A stretch of 64,000 nt of DNA from Capillidium heterosporum. Taxonomy: Eukaryota > Entomophthoromycota > Entomophthoromycetes > Entomophthorales > Capillidiaceae. Location: positions 1-64,000 of the forward strand of contig WBMQ01000002.1 of NCBI GenBank assembly GCA_016630905.1, read 5' to 3'. A program made the translations under genes and the position numbers. The notes beneath the pieces were generated by a model. It saw only the letters and a program-made list of their open reading frames with translations, had not been told where the DNA came from and ran no database searches. Below, in pieces: positions 47,665 through 58,637 of this stretch; positions within the stretch are counted from its first letter, which is position 1; each line of letters starts with the position of its first letter.

Positions 47665-49270
47665 TATAGTTTAGAGTATAGAAATGAATAGTATGTTATC
47701 CATATACATGTATGCTGTTATAAGTTTGAGGTACTATTTTTATGATTGAATAAAATATACTTTCATTCGCTATTTTCTTTGCAAGTTTCACCATCAACTT
47801 CATATCCCTTTACATTTGCAAGCTCTATTTAAGTTGATAATATTTATTAGCATAAAGTATATGCATATCTTAATTTCTTTTGTAAACGATATGAAAAGCC
47901 ATCCTACTTCAGACAACTCTTCATTTGGAGGGAATATGCAAAGGAAAGCGGTTACCTTGAATAACGAACAGTAGTTCAAAGCATAAAAGTTTAGTGATAT
48001 TAAAAGCTAAAGTTCGATATCCAAATCTCAATAAAATAGCAAAAGTAACTCAGCTAAATACCGGGACTATTTGAGTGCTCTACTGTCCAACCCAGTTTTA
48101 AATCTAAAGTTAATTGGGTTTTGCCCAGTTGAAGTACACCTGTATAGAGATTTTTCAACGCTATCCTTATATACTTTGAATATATTAGTTTGATGAGGTG
48201 TGCTTCAATCCCTGTTTCCAAAAGATGGAGGTTCGATATCAGAATCGCTATGGAAACAAAGACATTGTACTACGACACCTATATTTTAAGGACCTATAAT
48301 TCGAAATACATCACTACATCCATCACATTTGATATGAATGACCCAAAGATAACGAAAAGGATCATTAGATACGTTGACTAGATGAGCTAATCAAAAATAC
48401 AGAACTTGGAATTTCGAGCAAGAGGCTTATATGAAATAAAGATACTTTTTCTATAATAGCATCTGTTAAATTTAGTATAGCAAATATGGTGGTAAAATTA
48501 GAATAGCTCCTTAGTAAAATTGGTACCTGTTGCAGTTTCAGGATCATTAAGCAGAATTAGATATCAAGTAGCGTTTTGCTGGGATATGTAAAAGTTGATT
48601 GTGATCGTTATCAGGTATGCGAAACTTTGGTTACAATAAGCAAAGCCTAACATAGGCAGAACAACTATCTTTCGATCAGCGCGTTAAGACTAAAACTAAA
48701 TTCTGATTTTGAGCAGAATTCTAATAGATGACCTCGTACAGCTTATTTAAGCCTTGCCCAAGTTATTACAGCAACTTCCAATGATCGATCACAAGGTTGC
48801 AGCTCCCATTTTGTAATATTACTTTTTGTAGTTCACCTCAAATTTGCTAAAGAGTAAGCAATGCTGATGGACTAAGTCTAAAAGTGTTGATATTAAAGCG
48901 TTGCTAATAAAGTGGATGTAGGAATATCGCCAGTAGTCCAACTACCTCTACCTAACAAATAGAATGGCTGCCAACTTCAAGCTATAGTTCGTATCAAACA
49001 TTATAGCTTTATAAAGCAATCATTAGCAAGAGGTACAGTTTAGGCGGAGTAAGTTCGAAATTGGGTCACAGACCCTTACAACGAAGGCATTAAACGCACC
49101 TTGTGATAGAGCAGGTTTTAAGCAGGGTAATTCGACTGGGACCTATGGCGACGTTCATTTACTTTATATAGTAAAATTACGTAGCTGGGTAATTTCTACT
49201 TGATAGTTGCATTCATTGATTAAATTTAATGGTATCCTAATCGTAATTGAGGTTGAGAGTCAAAGGATAC
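47665..49270. other. Intergenic; promoter part duplicated
   Basis: Most of this 1.6 kb shows nothing. The last 250 bp (about 49090-49220) resembles the DNA before the second acyltransferase (about 50850-50960): shared GTTTTA(A)G-CA-GGTAATT and later TTACG(T/C)AG(C/T)T. The promoter was therefore duplicated with the gene. Confidence 0.5.
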
Positions 49271-49278
49271 TATATAAA
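49271..49278 (+). promoter_or_regulatory. TATA box of first acyltransferase gene
   Basis: TATATAAA lies 57 nt upstream of the ATG at 49328. Confidence 0.5.
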
Positions 49279-49327
49279 CGAGAGTCTTGCCCATCCTTTC
49301 AAACTTTTAACAGTAAGTCTCAAAATT

Positions 49328-50662
49328 ATGGCAACCAAGGTAACAGTCGACCAAGTCGAAGAGGCCTTCGATCCCAAACTCCATACTGTTGTAGAGATCG
49401 TCGACCCAGAGAAGCAAGTTGATGGAGGTGAAGAAGTGCAAGTCCCCGCCCCTTTGCCCGACAAGCCCAAACGTCTACTTTCTCTCGACGTTCTAAGAGG
49501 CTTAACGATCATTCTTATGATTACCGCCAACTACCAGACCATCAATCCTTTCCCCCAAATCTCGCATGCCGAATGGTTCGGCTTTACTATCGCTGACTTT
49601 GTCTTCCCAACTTTTGTATTCGTCATGGGTCTAGCTATACCCTTGGCCCTATCCAACCCCAACTTGAAAGGGTGGAAGTTATGGTACAAGTTGATTAAGC
49701 GTTCCATCTTACTATGGGCCATCGGCGCCTTCCTAAATGGATTCCCCTTCAACCACCCCGGTCTAGCTCAGAAGTACAGATTCGTTGGGGTGTTGCACCG
49801 TTTGGCCCTATGTTATTTAGTTACTTCAGCCTTCTTCGTCCTATGTAGAGACTCCTTGAAAGCTACCAAGAAGGGCTTCAAATATTATTATCTTTACTAC
49901 GGGTTTCCATTAGTCGCTTTAGTCATCTGGTTAGGCATAACTTTCGGCTTGGATGTCCCCGAGTGCGGTAGAGGTTCGTTGACGCCCGAATGTTCGGCCG
50001 AAGGTTACATTGATTCAGCTATTTGGGGTAGAAGCCACAACTACCAAGGCAAGCAGTTTGATCCCGAAGGTTTCCTTTCCATGATCCCGGCCTGTATAAG
50101 TTGTTGGCTGGGTATGATGGTAGGTATCCACCTATCCAAGAATCGTACCAAGCTGACTACAGAAGCTGCCAAGTTCCGTAAAACTACACAGTTGCTTTTT
50201 ACTGCGCTAGGTCTTTTATTTATTGCTTACGCCTTCGACCCCATCATCCCAGTTGGCAAACCGTTGTGGACGCCTACCTTCGCTTTGTGCGCCGGTGGCT
50301 TCACTATAATTTTACTGTCTCTCCTTATGTATCTCATTGACATCTTGAACCTTTTGGAATCGGAGTATCGTATTGTGCGCTTCATCTTTAAATCCATGTT
50401 GAAGGTAGGTGCTAATCCATTACTCATCTACACAATGTCAGAACTGCTGTTGGGCTGTGCCTTCGCCATCACAGTGCCTTGGGACGGTAGAGATAATGTC
50501 GATGGACACTTGGATTTATGGAACACCGCCTATTTTGCAATTTGGTCTAGATGGATCCCCGACTCCCTAGGTAGTATGATCTACTCACAGTGCTTCATCT
50601 GGATCTTCTTTGTCCCTGTCGCTTGGTTCTTGGATTACAAGGGATGGTATTTGAGAGTATAA
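49328..50662 (+). CDS. HGSNAT/DUF5009-type multi-pass membrane acyltransferase, copy A
   Basis: Intronless, 444 aa. The frame is open upstream to 49247 but the first ATG is 49328. A soluble N-terminus of about 60 aa is followed by about ten membrane helices. The start of the membrane part, RLLSLDVLRGLTIILMITAN, then ISHAEWFGFTIADFVFPTFV, matches heparan-alpha-glucosaminide N-acetyltransferase-like proteins, where the loop His (here in ISHAEW) takes part in acetyl transfer across the membrane. The C-terminal half keeps KVGANPLLIY and YKGWYLRV. Fungal substrates are unknown; acetylation of a glucosamine-containing sugar is plausible. It forms a tandem pair with 51070-52413. Confidence 0.88.
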   Translation: MATKVTVDQVEEAFDPKLHTVVEIVDPEKQVDGGEEVQVPAPLPDKPKRLLSLDVLRGLTIILMITANYQTINPFPQISHAEWFGFTIADFVFPTFVFVMGLAIPLALSNPNLKGWKLWYKLIKRSILLWAIGAFLNGFPFNHPGLAQKYRFVGVLHRLALCYLVTSAFFVLCRDSLKATKKGFKYYYLYYGFPLVALVIWLGITFGLDVPECGRGSLTPECSAEGYIDSAIWGRSHNYQGKQFDPEGFLSMIPACISCWLGMMVGIHLSKNRTKLTTEAAKFRKTTQLLFTALGLLFIAYAFDPIIPVGKPLWTPTFALCAGGFTIILLSLLMYLIDILNLLESEYRIVRFIFKSMLKVGANPLLIYTMSELLLGCAFAITVPWDGRDNVDGHLDLWNTAYFAIWSRWIPDSLGSMIYSQCFIWIFFVPVAWFLDYKGWYLRV

Positions 50663-51069
50663 GTTGTCGAATATGAACATTTTTAATTAAATAATTTTAT
50701 GTATATGTGCATTTTAAACCTTTGGCTACTTGATGTTTACTATAGCTTTACAATGGAGTCTTTAGAAGTAGACAGTGGCAAGTAAAAGAGTTTAGTTTTG
50801 GATATGGACTCAATTTGACAATAGTATATGACAAGCTTTGCAGCGAAATAAGTTTTAGGCAAGGTAATTTGAATGATTCTGGGTATCGTTAAATTGCCTG
50901 ATAAAGTAAATTTACGCAGTTATCGAGTACAAGTTGGATAGACAATCATTAAACTATGAAAACCAGTAAAAGATCTCAAAGTTGGGATAAAGGTGTAAGA
51001 GGTAATATAAATGGAGCTTATCCCGCAACTTCATAATTTATCTTTATATCAAATTTACTTTTTTAAAAT
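50663..51069. other. Spacer with duplicated promoter of acyltransferase copy B
   Basis: Contains sequence related to about 49090-49220 (see there) and a TATA-like TAATATAAAT near 51004. Confidence 0.45.
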
Positions 51070-52413
51070 ATGTTGGAGAAGGTAACAGTTGATGAAGTAA
51101 GTCCAGCTTTAGACTTTAGCCTTAAGACACATACTGTCGTAGAGATAGAAGATGAAGAACAGTATATTGATGAAACCGAAAAAAAAGAAGCTCAAGTACC
51201 AACTCTTCACGACAAACCTAAACGTCTACTCTCTTTGGATGCGCTAAGAGGCTTAACTATAATACTGATGATAACCACCAACTACCAAACTATAAACCCC
51301 TTCCCTCAAATTTCTCATGCCGAGTGGCTTGGTTTTACTATAGCCGACTCGATATTTCCAGCCTTCATCTTTGTCATGGGTCTAGCTATACCTTTAGCTC
51401 TATCTAATCCCAGCTTAAAGGGATGGAAACTATGGTACAAGTTAATTAAGCGTTCGGTGTTATTGTGGGCTTTCGGTGCCTTTTTGAATGGATTCCCGTT
51501 CACCCGTCCCGACTTGGCGCAGATGTATAGGTTTGTTGGAGTTTTACATCGACTTGCGCTATGCTATTTGGTTACTTCAATTTGTTTCATACTGTGTAGA
51601 AGTTCTTTGAAAGCTCCAAAGAAAGGCTTCAAATACTATTATCTTTACTACGGATTCCCTCTAGTAGCCCTAGTTATCTGGTTAGGTATAACTTTTGGTT
51701 TGGATGTTCCCGAATGCGGCAGAGGCTCTCTAACTTCTGAATGTTCAGCTGAAGGTTATATCGACAGTGCCATCTGGGGTAGGCCGCACAACTACCAAGG
51801 CAAGCAGTTCGACCCTGAAGGCTTCTTGTCCATGATCACTGCCTGTATCAGCTGCTGGCTGGGGATGATGGTGGGCATCCACCTAAGTAAGAATCGATCG
51901 AAATTGACTACAGAAGCCTCTAAATTCCGTAAGACTACACAACTATTATTGGTCAGTTTAGGCCTACTGTTTGTTGCTTATGCCTTTGACCCTATTATCC
52001 CAGTCGGTAAAAATTTGTGGACGCCAACTTTTGTACTTGCGGCCGGCGGAATTTCCATTATTCTACTAGCGTTGTTGATGTACCTTATCGATATATTGAT
52101 GCTCCTACAATCGCAGTATTGTATCATCCGCTTCATTTTCAAATCTATGTTGAAAGTAGGTGCCAACCCTTTATTGATTTATATTATGTCAGAAATGTTG
52201 CTGGGAAGTGCCACCTCCATAAGGGTACCTTGGGATGGTAGGGATAACGTCAATGGGTACTCCAACTTGTGGGACGCCGCTTATTTCGCTATATGGTCAA
52301 AATGGATGCCCGATTCTTTAGGGAGTTTGATCTACTCCCAGTGTTTTGTATGGTTCTTTTTCGTACCAATTGCTTGGGGTTTGGATTATAAGGGGTGGTA
52401 CTTGAGGGTATAA
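51070..52413 (+). CDS. HGSNAT/DUF5009-type multi-pass membrane acyltransferase, copy B
   Basis: Intronless, 447 aa, ATG at 51070. Nearly all of the membrane domain is identical or conservatively changed relative to copy A, for example GFKYYYLYYGFPLVALVIWL in both. The first 50 residues differ much more (ETEKKEAQVP here). The loop His is kept (ISHAEWLGF). Synonymous positions differ often between the copies, so the duplication is not very recent and the protein has been kept under constraint. The orientation is the same and the gap 407 bp, consistent with tandem duplication. Confidence 0.88.
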   Translation: MLEKVTVDEVSPALDFSLKTHTVVEIEDEEQYIDETEKKEAQVPTLHDKPKRLLSLDALRGLTIILMITTNYQTINPFPQISHAEWLGFTIADSIFPAFIFVMGLAIPLALSNPSLKGWKLWYKLIKRSVLLWAFGAFLNGFPFTRPDLAQMYRFVGVLHRLALCYLVTSICFILCRSSLKAPKKGFKYYYLYYGFPLVALVIWLGITFGLDVPECGRGSLTSECSAEGYIDSAIWGRPHNYQGKQFDPEGFLSMITACISCWLGMMVGIHLSKNRSKLTTEASKFRKTTQLLLVSLGLLFVAYAFDPIIPVGKNLWTPTFVLAAGGISIILLALLMYLIDILMLLQSQYCIIRFIFKSMLKVGANPLLIYIMSEMLLGSATSIRVPWDGRDNVNGYSNLWDAAYFAIWSKWMPDSLGSLIYSQCFVWFFFVPIAWGLDYKGWYLRV

Positions 52414-52619
52414 GTTTTGAAGTGATAGGAGTGCTTATAATTAAAAAATGTATCGGTTTTTCAAAAAATGCTTGAATATGCTATGGTAAAAGTAAAACAG
52501 CAAGATTTGGATACAAGCTTTTAAATCTGATAGTATAGCAAAATAACATTGAAACCCAAATACATCTCCCTACAGTTAATTTATATATGTACATACTTTA
52601 AAAAGTCAACTAGTAAATA

Positions 52620-52690
52620 GTCATTGTAGTATAGTGGTAGTACTCCACGTTGTGGCCGTGACGACCGCGGTTCGATTCCGCGCAATGACA
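52620..52690 (+). tRNA. tRNA-His (GTG), second copy
   Basis: Identical over all 71 nt to 40885-40955, and followed by TTTTT. The base before it is A, so G-1 is again not encoded. Flanking DNA differs apart from AATA just upstream and the T-rich tail, so this is an old or gene-sized duplication. Confidence 0.95.
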
Positions 52691-53373
52691 TTTTTATTTT
52701 TGTTTATCTGTTGAGTTTAAGATAGATCCATCTGTTTATGTATGTACTATTGTTATATTCGCGGTTTATAATGACTTTTGATACATTTTTAATTTAATTA
52801 CACTATAAACTGTATATGTCCTTTATAATAATTGAGTAGAACTATAGTTTAGAGTTCATCTTAGTCTTAACCTTGTGTCAGAAGTAGTCTGTACCATGAA
52901 GAGGAGGGTGAAATAATCTGTATACCAGAGATCAAGTTGTACATCCTATAAGTAATGGTAGCTGAGATCTTGTTCAAGTTTGAGAAAACTATCGCTATTT
53001 TCATGCAATAGTGAAGTAAAAATGTTGGCACTCTCAGAAAATAGACAGGCTTCATTTATATATGTATATCCATGTTTAAAATAAATCAATTGGTGCTGAT
53101 ACTATAAGTCATAGAATCTAGTTAAGTTATACCTATAGCTACAAATTATAGTAATCTGTTCAATATTTTGCTATTTAACTTAACGGCTGAAAACATTTAA
53201 AATATGATGACTATCAAAAGCCTAGTGAATATATAAACCAATCAATTAACGCAGTCATTTACTTTATTTAAAGAGTACTTGTTGAGCTACTATTTATTAT
53301 TATATATTAAAAAGGCAAGTATTTTCCAATAAAACTCAAAATTTATATATATCTAGAAATTCAAACTCCATTT
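52691..53373. other. Intergenic, nothing firm
   Basis: A 62-codon ATG frame on the minus strand (52867-53055) is hydrophobic at its start but has no recognisable family; not accepted as a gene. Confidence 0.35.
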
Positions 53374-53780
53374 CTAACCCATCTTTACCTTTTTGATGAA
53401 GTTGTCAAAAGTTGCAAGCTCCTGGCCAGCATCTACTTTGATCTCTTCAACTATCTTTTTGTATAGTATACCTTGAATACCGGCATCATAGAAAATATTC
53501 AACAGCTCAAGTGGATGGGTTAGTGCTTTGATATGAAGCACTATGGGTTCAATTGGCTACTTAGATTAGTTAGCTGCTTTGAGGACATCTCCAAAGGTAA
53601 TTTTTTGAATAGCGTCGATGTTGATGTGTTTGATATAAAGGCATTTTACAATGAATTTAACGTGTTCGAGTTTAAGATCTTCAATCACTACTGCTACACT
53701 ATCAGGTCTTTACAAGTCGGATTCCAAGGTCTTCTTAAAGTAGTTGAGGTCGCCATGAGGACCTTCTTGTGAATGTACAT
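53374..53780 (-). pseudogene. BTB/POZ-like domain relic
   Basis: The minus strand reads HKKVLMATS, shifts frame, continues YFKKTLESDL, hits a stop, then SVAVVIEDLKLEHVKFIVKC and LYIKHINIDAIQKITFGDVL, two stops, and finally LTHPLELLNIFYDAGIQGIL with a stop at 53374. The order (HKxVLxxxS-YF, then a strand-helix with FIVKCLY, then LLxIxYDAGI) is that of BTB domains, which dimerise and often serve as Cul3 adaptors. At least three stops and one frameshift show it is broken. A second, independent BTB-like relic is at 63600-63990. Confidence 0.6.
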
Positions 53781-53879
53781 GGTGCTTTAATTTGAGCTTC
53801 AGCGTTACTATTATTTTTCCTATACTTAAACTGGGTACCCAGAGTGCTTTTTTCATTGTATAAGCTTTTTAATCAAGAG

Positions 53880-54661
53880 AATCTACTCATCGGTCGATAG
53901 TTGAAAATCGTCAAGGGGTTCAAAATAAACTCAAAGTCTTGGAAATGCTCCAACATTTCTTTAGGTATCTCGTACTCGTTTAGAGTACGAGATTACAAGA
54001 TGAAATAAAAATGAATGCTTATCAAAAAATTGAGTAATGTCCACCAACTTGAACTTGGTTATTAACTAAATATCTCTATTTCAAGAAGAGGTATTCAGGC
54101 TCCTCATAACCTCTATAGTTTGAGCTGTCGTACTTTATACTAGACTTATCAACAAATACTAGGTAGTGACCGAGGTTACTTATGGTATTTAGCAGTATAT
54201 ACACTAAAACATTATTTTCAAAATCCAACAAATATAGCTATCTGTATAATTCTTGACCCAGTAGTGCATCTTGAACTCGAAGTCAATCAACTTGAGCAAA
54301 TTTTCTAAATTGCAATTCTACATTGGGCTTAGTGTTGTAGATGGTACAAGAGTGTTGCGAACTGAGCTTTGTCAATTTATCTAGAGATTAGGTCAGAGTT
54401 GATATATCAGACGAAGGTAAAAGTGATGATGAATTATATTCTTCGTAGTGGTAATCTCTCATTTCGTTATCTTGACTAAACCTATATTTGGTCAATAATT
54501 GAACACAGTTGCGAGTAGGTGATATGAAAACTATTCCACTCAAAACTTCAATTTAGGCTGGATTATAATGTCAATTTCTAATCCTAATTGATCTAGCAAG
54601 CCTATCATCCCCATATTCAAAACAAAAAGAACACCAATCACCAAAGCTAAAGTCTTATTTT
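53880..54661 (-). pseudogene. Unidentified degraded protein gene
   Basis: On the minus strand a hydrophobic helix (TLALVIGVLFVLNMGMIGLL) sits near 54640 and could be a signal anchor. Downstream in changing frames lie coding-like pieces such as MRDYHYEEYNSSSLLPSSDI and LLNTISNLGHYLVFVDKSSI, the latter followed by YRGYEEPEYLFLK. Many stops interrupt it. I do not recognise the family. It may be a former membrane or secreted protein. Confidence 0.4.
53967..53993. repeat. Perfect 11-bp hairpin
   Basis: ATCTCGTACTC and GAGTACGAGAT flank a 5-nt loop (GTTTA). It is not followed by a T run and lies inside degraded coding sequence. Its function, if any, is unknown. Confidence 0.6.
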
Positions 54662-55887
54662 GAGTCCATATAATCCATCACAATAATATATATATCATAG
54701 ATGGTATACTATTTTAAATTTACAAATATATAAACTATATAGCTTAGGAATAGAGCCATTTCAAAATAAACTCTAAATCCCAAATTAATTATACATTAAA
54801 ATAGCTAAAATCATTAGTTATGGTGCAGTTAAATCGAATTTATGTTAACCATCTTGAAACAAGCTCTTATTTTATTAGGTAGGAACTTTCAAGTACTTTA
54901 ATAGTACCTTTAACTCGTGGAAGAACATTGTACTTTCTTGCAAAAAGCTCCAAGGATTTGGAAAATAAAAAGGTTTAATTGACTAACTTTATAAAATATT
55001 CATATTAGCTTCCACAAGTTGGCAGTATACTGTGCTGCTATTTATCCAACTCAAAAGGATGTAACAAACAGAATAGCCAATGCAATGTAAATTCCAAAGC
55101 AAAATAATGGTATAATTTCTTTAATAAAACGTAGCAGTGATTTGTAGTATTTTTAGAACTATATTTTTATAAGTTTTACTTGTTGAGCGATGTTTATAAC
55201 TGCTTTTCTTGGGTTAGTGTGCCCTGTTGCGAAACTTTTGCAAAGTATTTTTGGTAAGCTCTAATTTTACCTGTGGGTAATGATCAGAGTTGTAGAATTC
55301 AAGTCCATATTTACAAAATATATTTTGTCATTGGTAAATTGACATGCTTATGTAATTGATTTCGTGGTGCTTTATTACTACATTTCGGTAAATCACAGTT
55401 CTTGATGGGCTTTAAAGTTCTAGTATTAGGATCATTTCTAAATGAAATTTCCTACTTGTGGGATCTCTTGTTATCTGTTCTACCTCGAAATTCAAAGACT
55501 TGTGAAGTTTAGGTTTGCTTGCTTAAAGTTATCAGCACTGGAGTTTAGTCCGATATCATTGAGAGCATATCTGAGACTAAGTAGAGGGTATAGACCAGTG
55601 AAAGGTATAGAGATGCTACAGCTGCTTTCATCTTGAGATTGATATTCTAAGCATATTTTCAACCACCTTTATATGGTTCGCTTCCTAAGGTCTCGTTACG
55701 CTTCCAATATTCTTTAATGTATTGATGGTAGAATATATCAGCTTTTTAGCAAGGTTTACCTATATGAATTGTATAGTTTTTTTTAATAATTAGTAAGTGC
55801 ATTTAGAGATTAAGCTTATTTTGGAATTTTTCTTATCAAGACATCGTAGCGATTTGGTTATTTCCAAACTTTATATCAAAAATTAAA
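54662..55887. other. Intergenic, nothing recognised
   Basis: AT-rich DNA between the degraded gene and the second dispersed repeat copy. The only frame above 60 codons (55442-55636) has no motif. Confidence 0.4.
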
Positions 55888-56577
55888 TGTTAGCTGGTTA
55901 ACCTCACCGAGTGTCTGATCACTGGCTCAGAGTCCCAGTCGAGTGGGCTCAACTGTACTTGGTGAGTCCTTTGGCATGGGACATGATATGTGTATCGTGT
56001 TGTGGGCTGGCTAATATAGATGTGATTGAATTATTTATAATTTATAATAAAAACTCTTAATTCTCACAAAACTATAGGTTAAGAATCTTAAGCCTTAAAA
56101 TAATTCAAACTCAATTTATATCCCAAGATGATCCAAAAGATTCTCAAAACCAACAAAAACCAAATCAATACACAAAAAGGGCTTCCTCTTCTTCCCTGGG
56201 CGAAAATCCTAATATATATCGCAGTTCTGAAGAAAATAATAGCTTGGCGACATGTAAGAGAATTCTTTCCGATGACAAAGTATGATTGTAGCAGTTTATT
56301 ATCAAAGTTGGAACCCGATCAGTCTACAGAGTAGCAGTTTAGAGGGCTGGAATCCAAGATGAATGGAAACTATACCTATAATAGGCAATCAATCCCAGGT
56401 AAATTCAAATGAGCTGGCAATAATTTAAAGTAGCGGAAATTATATATAAGATATAGAAACATATAACTCAAAGTACATTGTCGGATAGTAGCGCCAATAT
56501 AGGTTAAAAATAAAATAATTATATATTCAATTACGATTTAGCTGAAGAGCTAAATTGATAAATAACAACAACAAACT
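55888..56577. repeat. Dispersed repeat, copy 2
   Basis: Diverged copy of 11621-12340, in the same orientation. It ends with a hairpin (ATTTAGCT/AGCTAAAT, 56536-56555) at the same place as copy 1, but with different paired bases. The block AAGTACATTGTCGG followed by TAGTAGCGCCAA is retained. The open frame inside it (56128-56334) is not shared with copy 1, so the element appears non-coding. Confidence 0.65.
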
Positions 56578-57486
56578 TAGTATGAACTGATAGTCATTTA
56601 ATATATTTGATCGTTATTTATATGCGCTTGTAGGGGTACCTCATCTTTCGACAAGTAGGTTCTCATTTATTTATATTGGCAATCGTTGATCGTACTCAAT
56701 CCATTGTAAACAGTTAAAGTTGGTAGTCCAAAGTTCTATAGTATATTAGAAAAAGGATGCTGCTTCATTTGATTAGATTACTTTTGTTCAACTTTGAGAC
56801 TCGTTCTATTTGAAAGTCAGGTGTTTCTGCAATAGTTCACTATCATTAACAAGTGATATACTGCAATCACCCATCCTTGGCTTCTATCCAAGGTATACAA
56901 AAATTGGATAGAAAGGACAACAGCTACGGAAAACTTCATTTATATATAAAACAGTTTTTGATGGAGAAAACTAACATAAAACCCACGATCAAGGCTAGGT
57001 TACAATTAAACTAATATTATCCTTTTTAGGAAAGAAATTGAAATAGTAACGTGGGCATTTGTAAACTAATAAAATGGATTGAGATGGCCTTTACAGCTAT
57101 TTACACTTGTTTAAAGTCAAGTTATTCCAGCTCTTACATTTATTTCTAACATATAGCTTCGATATGCCATCCATCCATTTAAAGTAAGCAGTTGAAGGAT
57201 AGACACTAAAGAAGAAGGAATCTATTCCTTCGAACTATTGGTTAAAAGGTACTTTCAGACTAAAATACCCTTAAACTCTATCAATCAACTCAAGCTTGAT
57301 AGAAGTTGTAAAACGCATCTCCATTCGTCTTTGTATTCAATTATAAGTATAAATTCAAAATATTTCGTATAGGCAATCTTCCCGATGATCCAAGTTGAAG
57401 TAAAGTTCAAATCACCCATCAACCATTTAGGTTAATTTATCAACTATACCTATCAATAAAAAGGTTGAAAGCTCCACCACCAATAG
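56578..57486. other. Intergenic, nothing recognised
   Basis: Spacer before the EF-Tu relic. I looked for a presequence just upstream of 57487 and could not identify one. Confidence 0.4.
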
Positions 57487-58637
57487 AAACCTTCAATAAA
57501 TATCTGTCTACTTGACTAGGAATATCAGGGTAAGATAACGTTAGTAGTCGCCATTCTACAATTCCAAGCGTCTAAAGAATTGTCCAATATCAATAGTTAT
57601 GGGAATATTGACGGTATAACCAAAGAGAATATTAGTGGTATCCTTTTGGAAGCAGCCTACATTGGATACCAGACAGAGTCTCGTAACTACTCCTTAATAG
57701 ACTGTTCTAAGTATCACAACTACATCAAAGCCATGTTAGCTGGGGTTATTCTTTCGACCAGTGATAGCATTCTCGTGGTATCGACCACCAACAGTTCATC
57801 ATACAAAACTAAGGAGCAGGTCCTTTTGAACAATCAAGTCGATATAAAAAATCTAATTGTCTTTGTCAACAAGGTTTATATTACCGATTCTGATATGATA
57901 AACTTGAAGGAGGTAGTGCAAGAGCTACTGGAGAAGTTCAGATTCGATAATGATATCACAGTCATAAAAGGTTCAGTCCAGCATTTCTTGGATGAAAATG
58001 GGCCAAAAATGAATACTCTGCCATTGTAAAACTCTTGGTAGCTGTAAACACACATATCACCACTCCTTAGGACGTCCTAGCCAAATATTTCTTGCTGTAA
58101 GTTACAAATACATCACTCATATCTGGGATCGATAGGGTAGCTAATTAGCTAATAAAGTGAGACACAATAGGTGCTTGTTTCGGGATGAAAGCCATATGAT
58201 CTAACGATATTGTGTAATCCAAAGTATCTCGAATCGAATTATTGGGAAAGGTAGTAAATTGTGGTGGAGCTAGGGGAAAAGTCAATATCGCACTCGGTAG
58301 ACTGAATTGAAATAGCATGGTGCAAAGCAAAGCTTTTAGTGAGCTCAGTTCCATAAAAACATTCTCCAAGTTTAATACCTTTATCTATTTTTTATATGAG
58401 CGGAAAGGTGAACGTTTTGCGACCATTTCCAACGACTATAAATCCCAAATGTTTATGTAGCACGCTTATACCAACTCTACAATTCAATCTCCTGAGAGTC
58501 TTGAGCCGGTAATGCTGGAAACTACACAAGTTTTTATTATAAACCTGAGCTATCTCATTGTCGAGGAGGAGTTCCTGTTCCACGTTTGTGAGGACGGAAA
58601 GGTGATTGGGGTTGAGGTTATTATCAAAATCTATTAA
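57487..58637 (+). pseudogene. Degraded bacterial/mitochondrial-type EF-Tu gene
   Basis: Covers almost the entire EF-Tu fold, from KPSINI (KPHVNIGT in EF-Tu) through a P-loop remnant QGKITL (normally HGKTTL, preceded by a stop), YQTESRNYSLIDCSKY (normally DCPGH), NLIVFVNKVY (NKVD), then a frameshift near 58020 into AIVKLLVAVNTHITTP, the SIKTFSKF beta-barrel region, SNDYKSQMFM, TIQSPESLEPVMLETTQVFI and a natural end VIGVEVIIKIY at 58637. The G1, G3 and G4 GTP-binding residues are lost, and several stops interrupt the frame. Mitochondrial EF-Tu delivers aminoacyl-tRNA to mitochondrial ribosomes. This copy cannot do that, and no intron is visible, which would fit a retrocopy or an intronless parent. 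Confidence 0.88.

Noticed and set aside
52867-53055. 62-codon frame that could be a small secreted peptide
   Set aside because: The hydrophobic start is short and the rest has no cysteine pattern or family resemblance.
53533-53772. 79-codon plus-strand frame
   Set aside because: It is antisense to the BTB-like relic, whose minus-strand reading is the coherent one.
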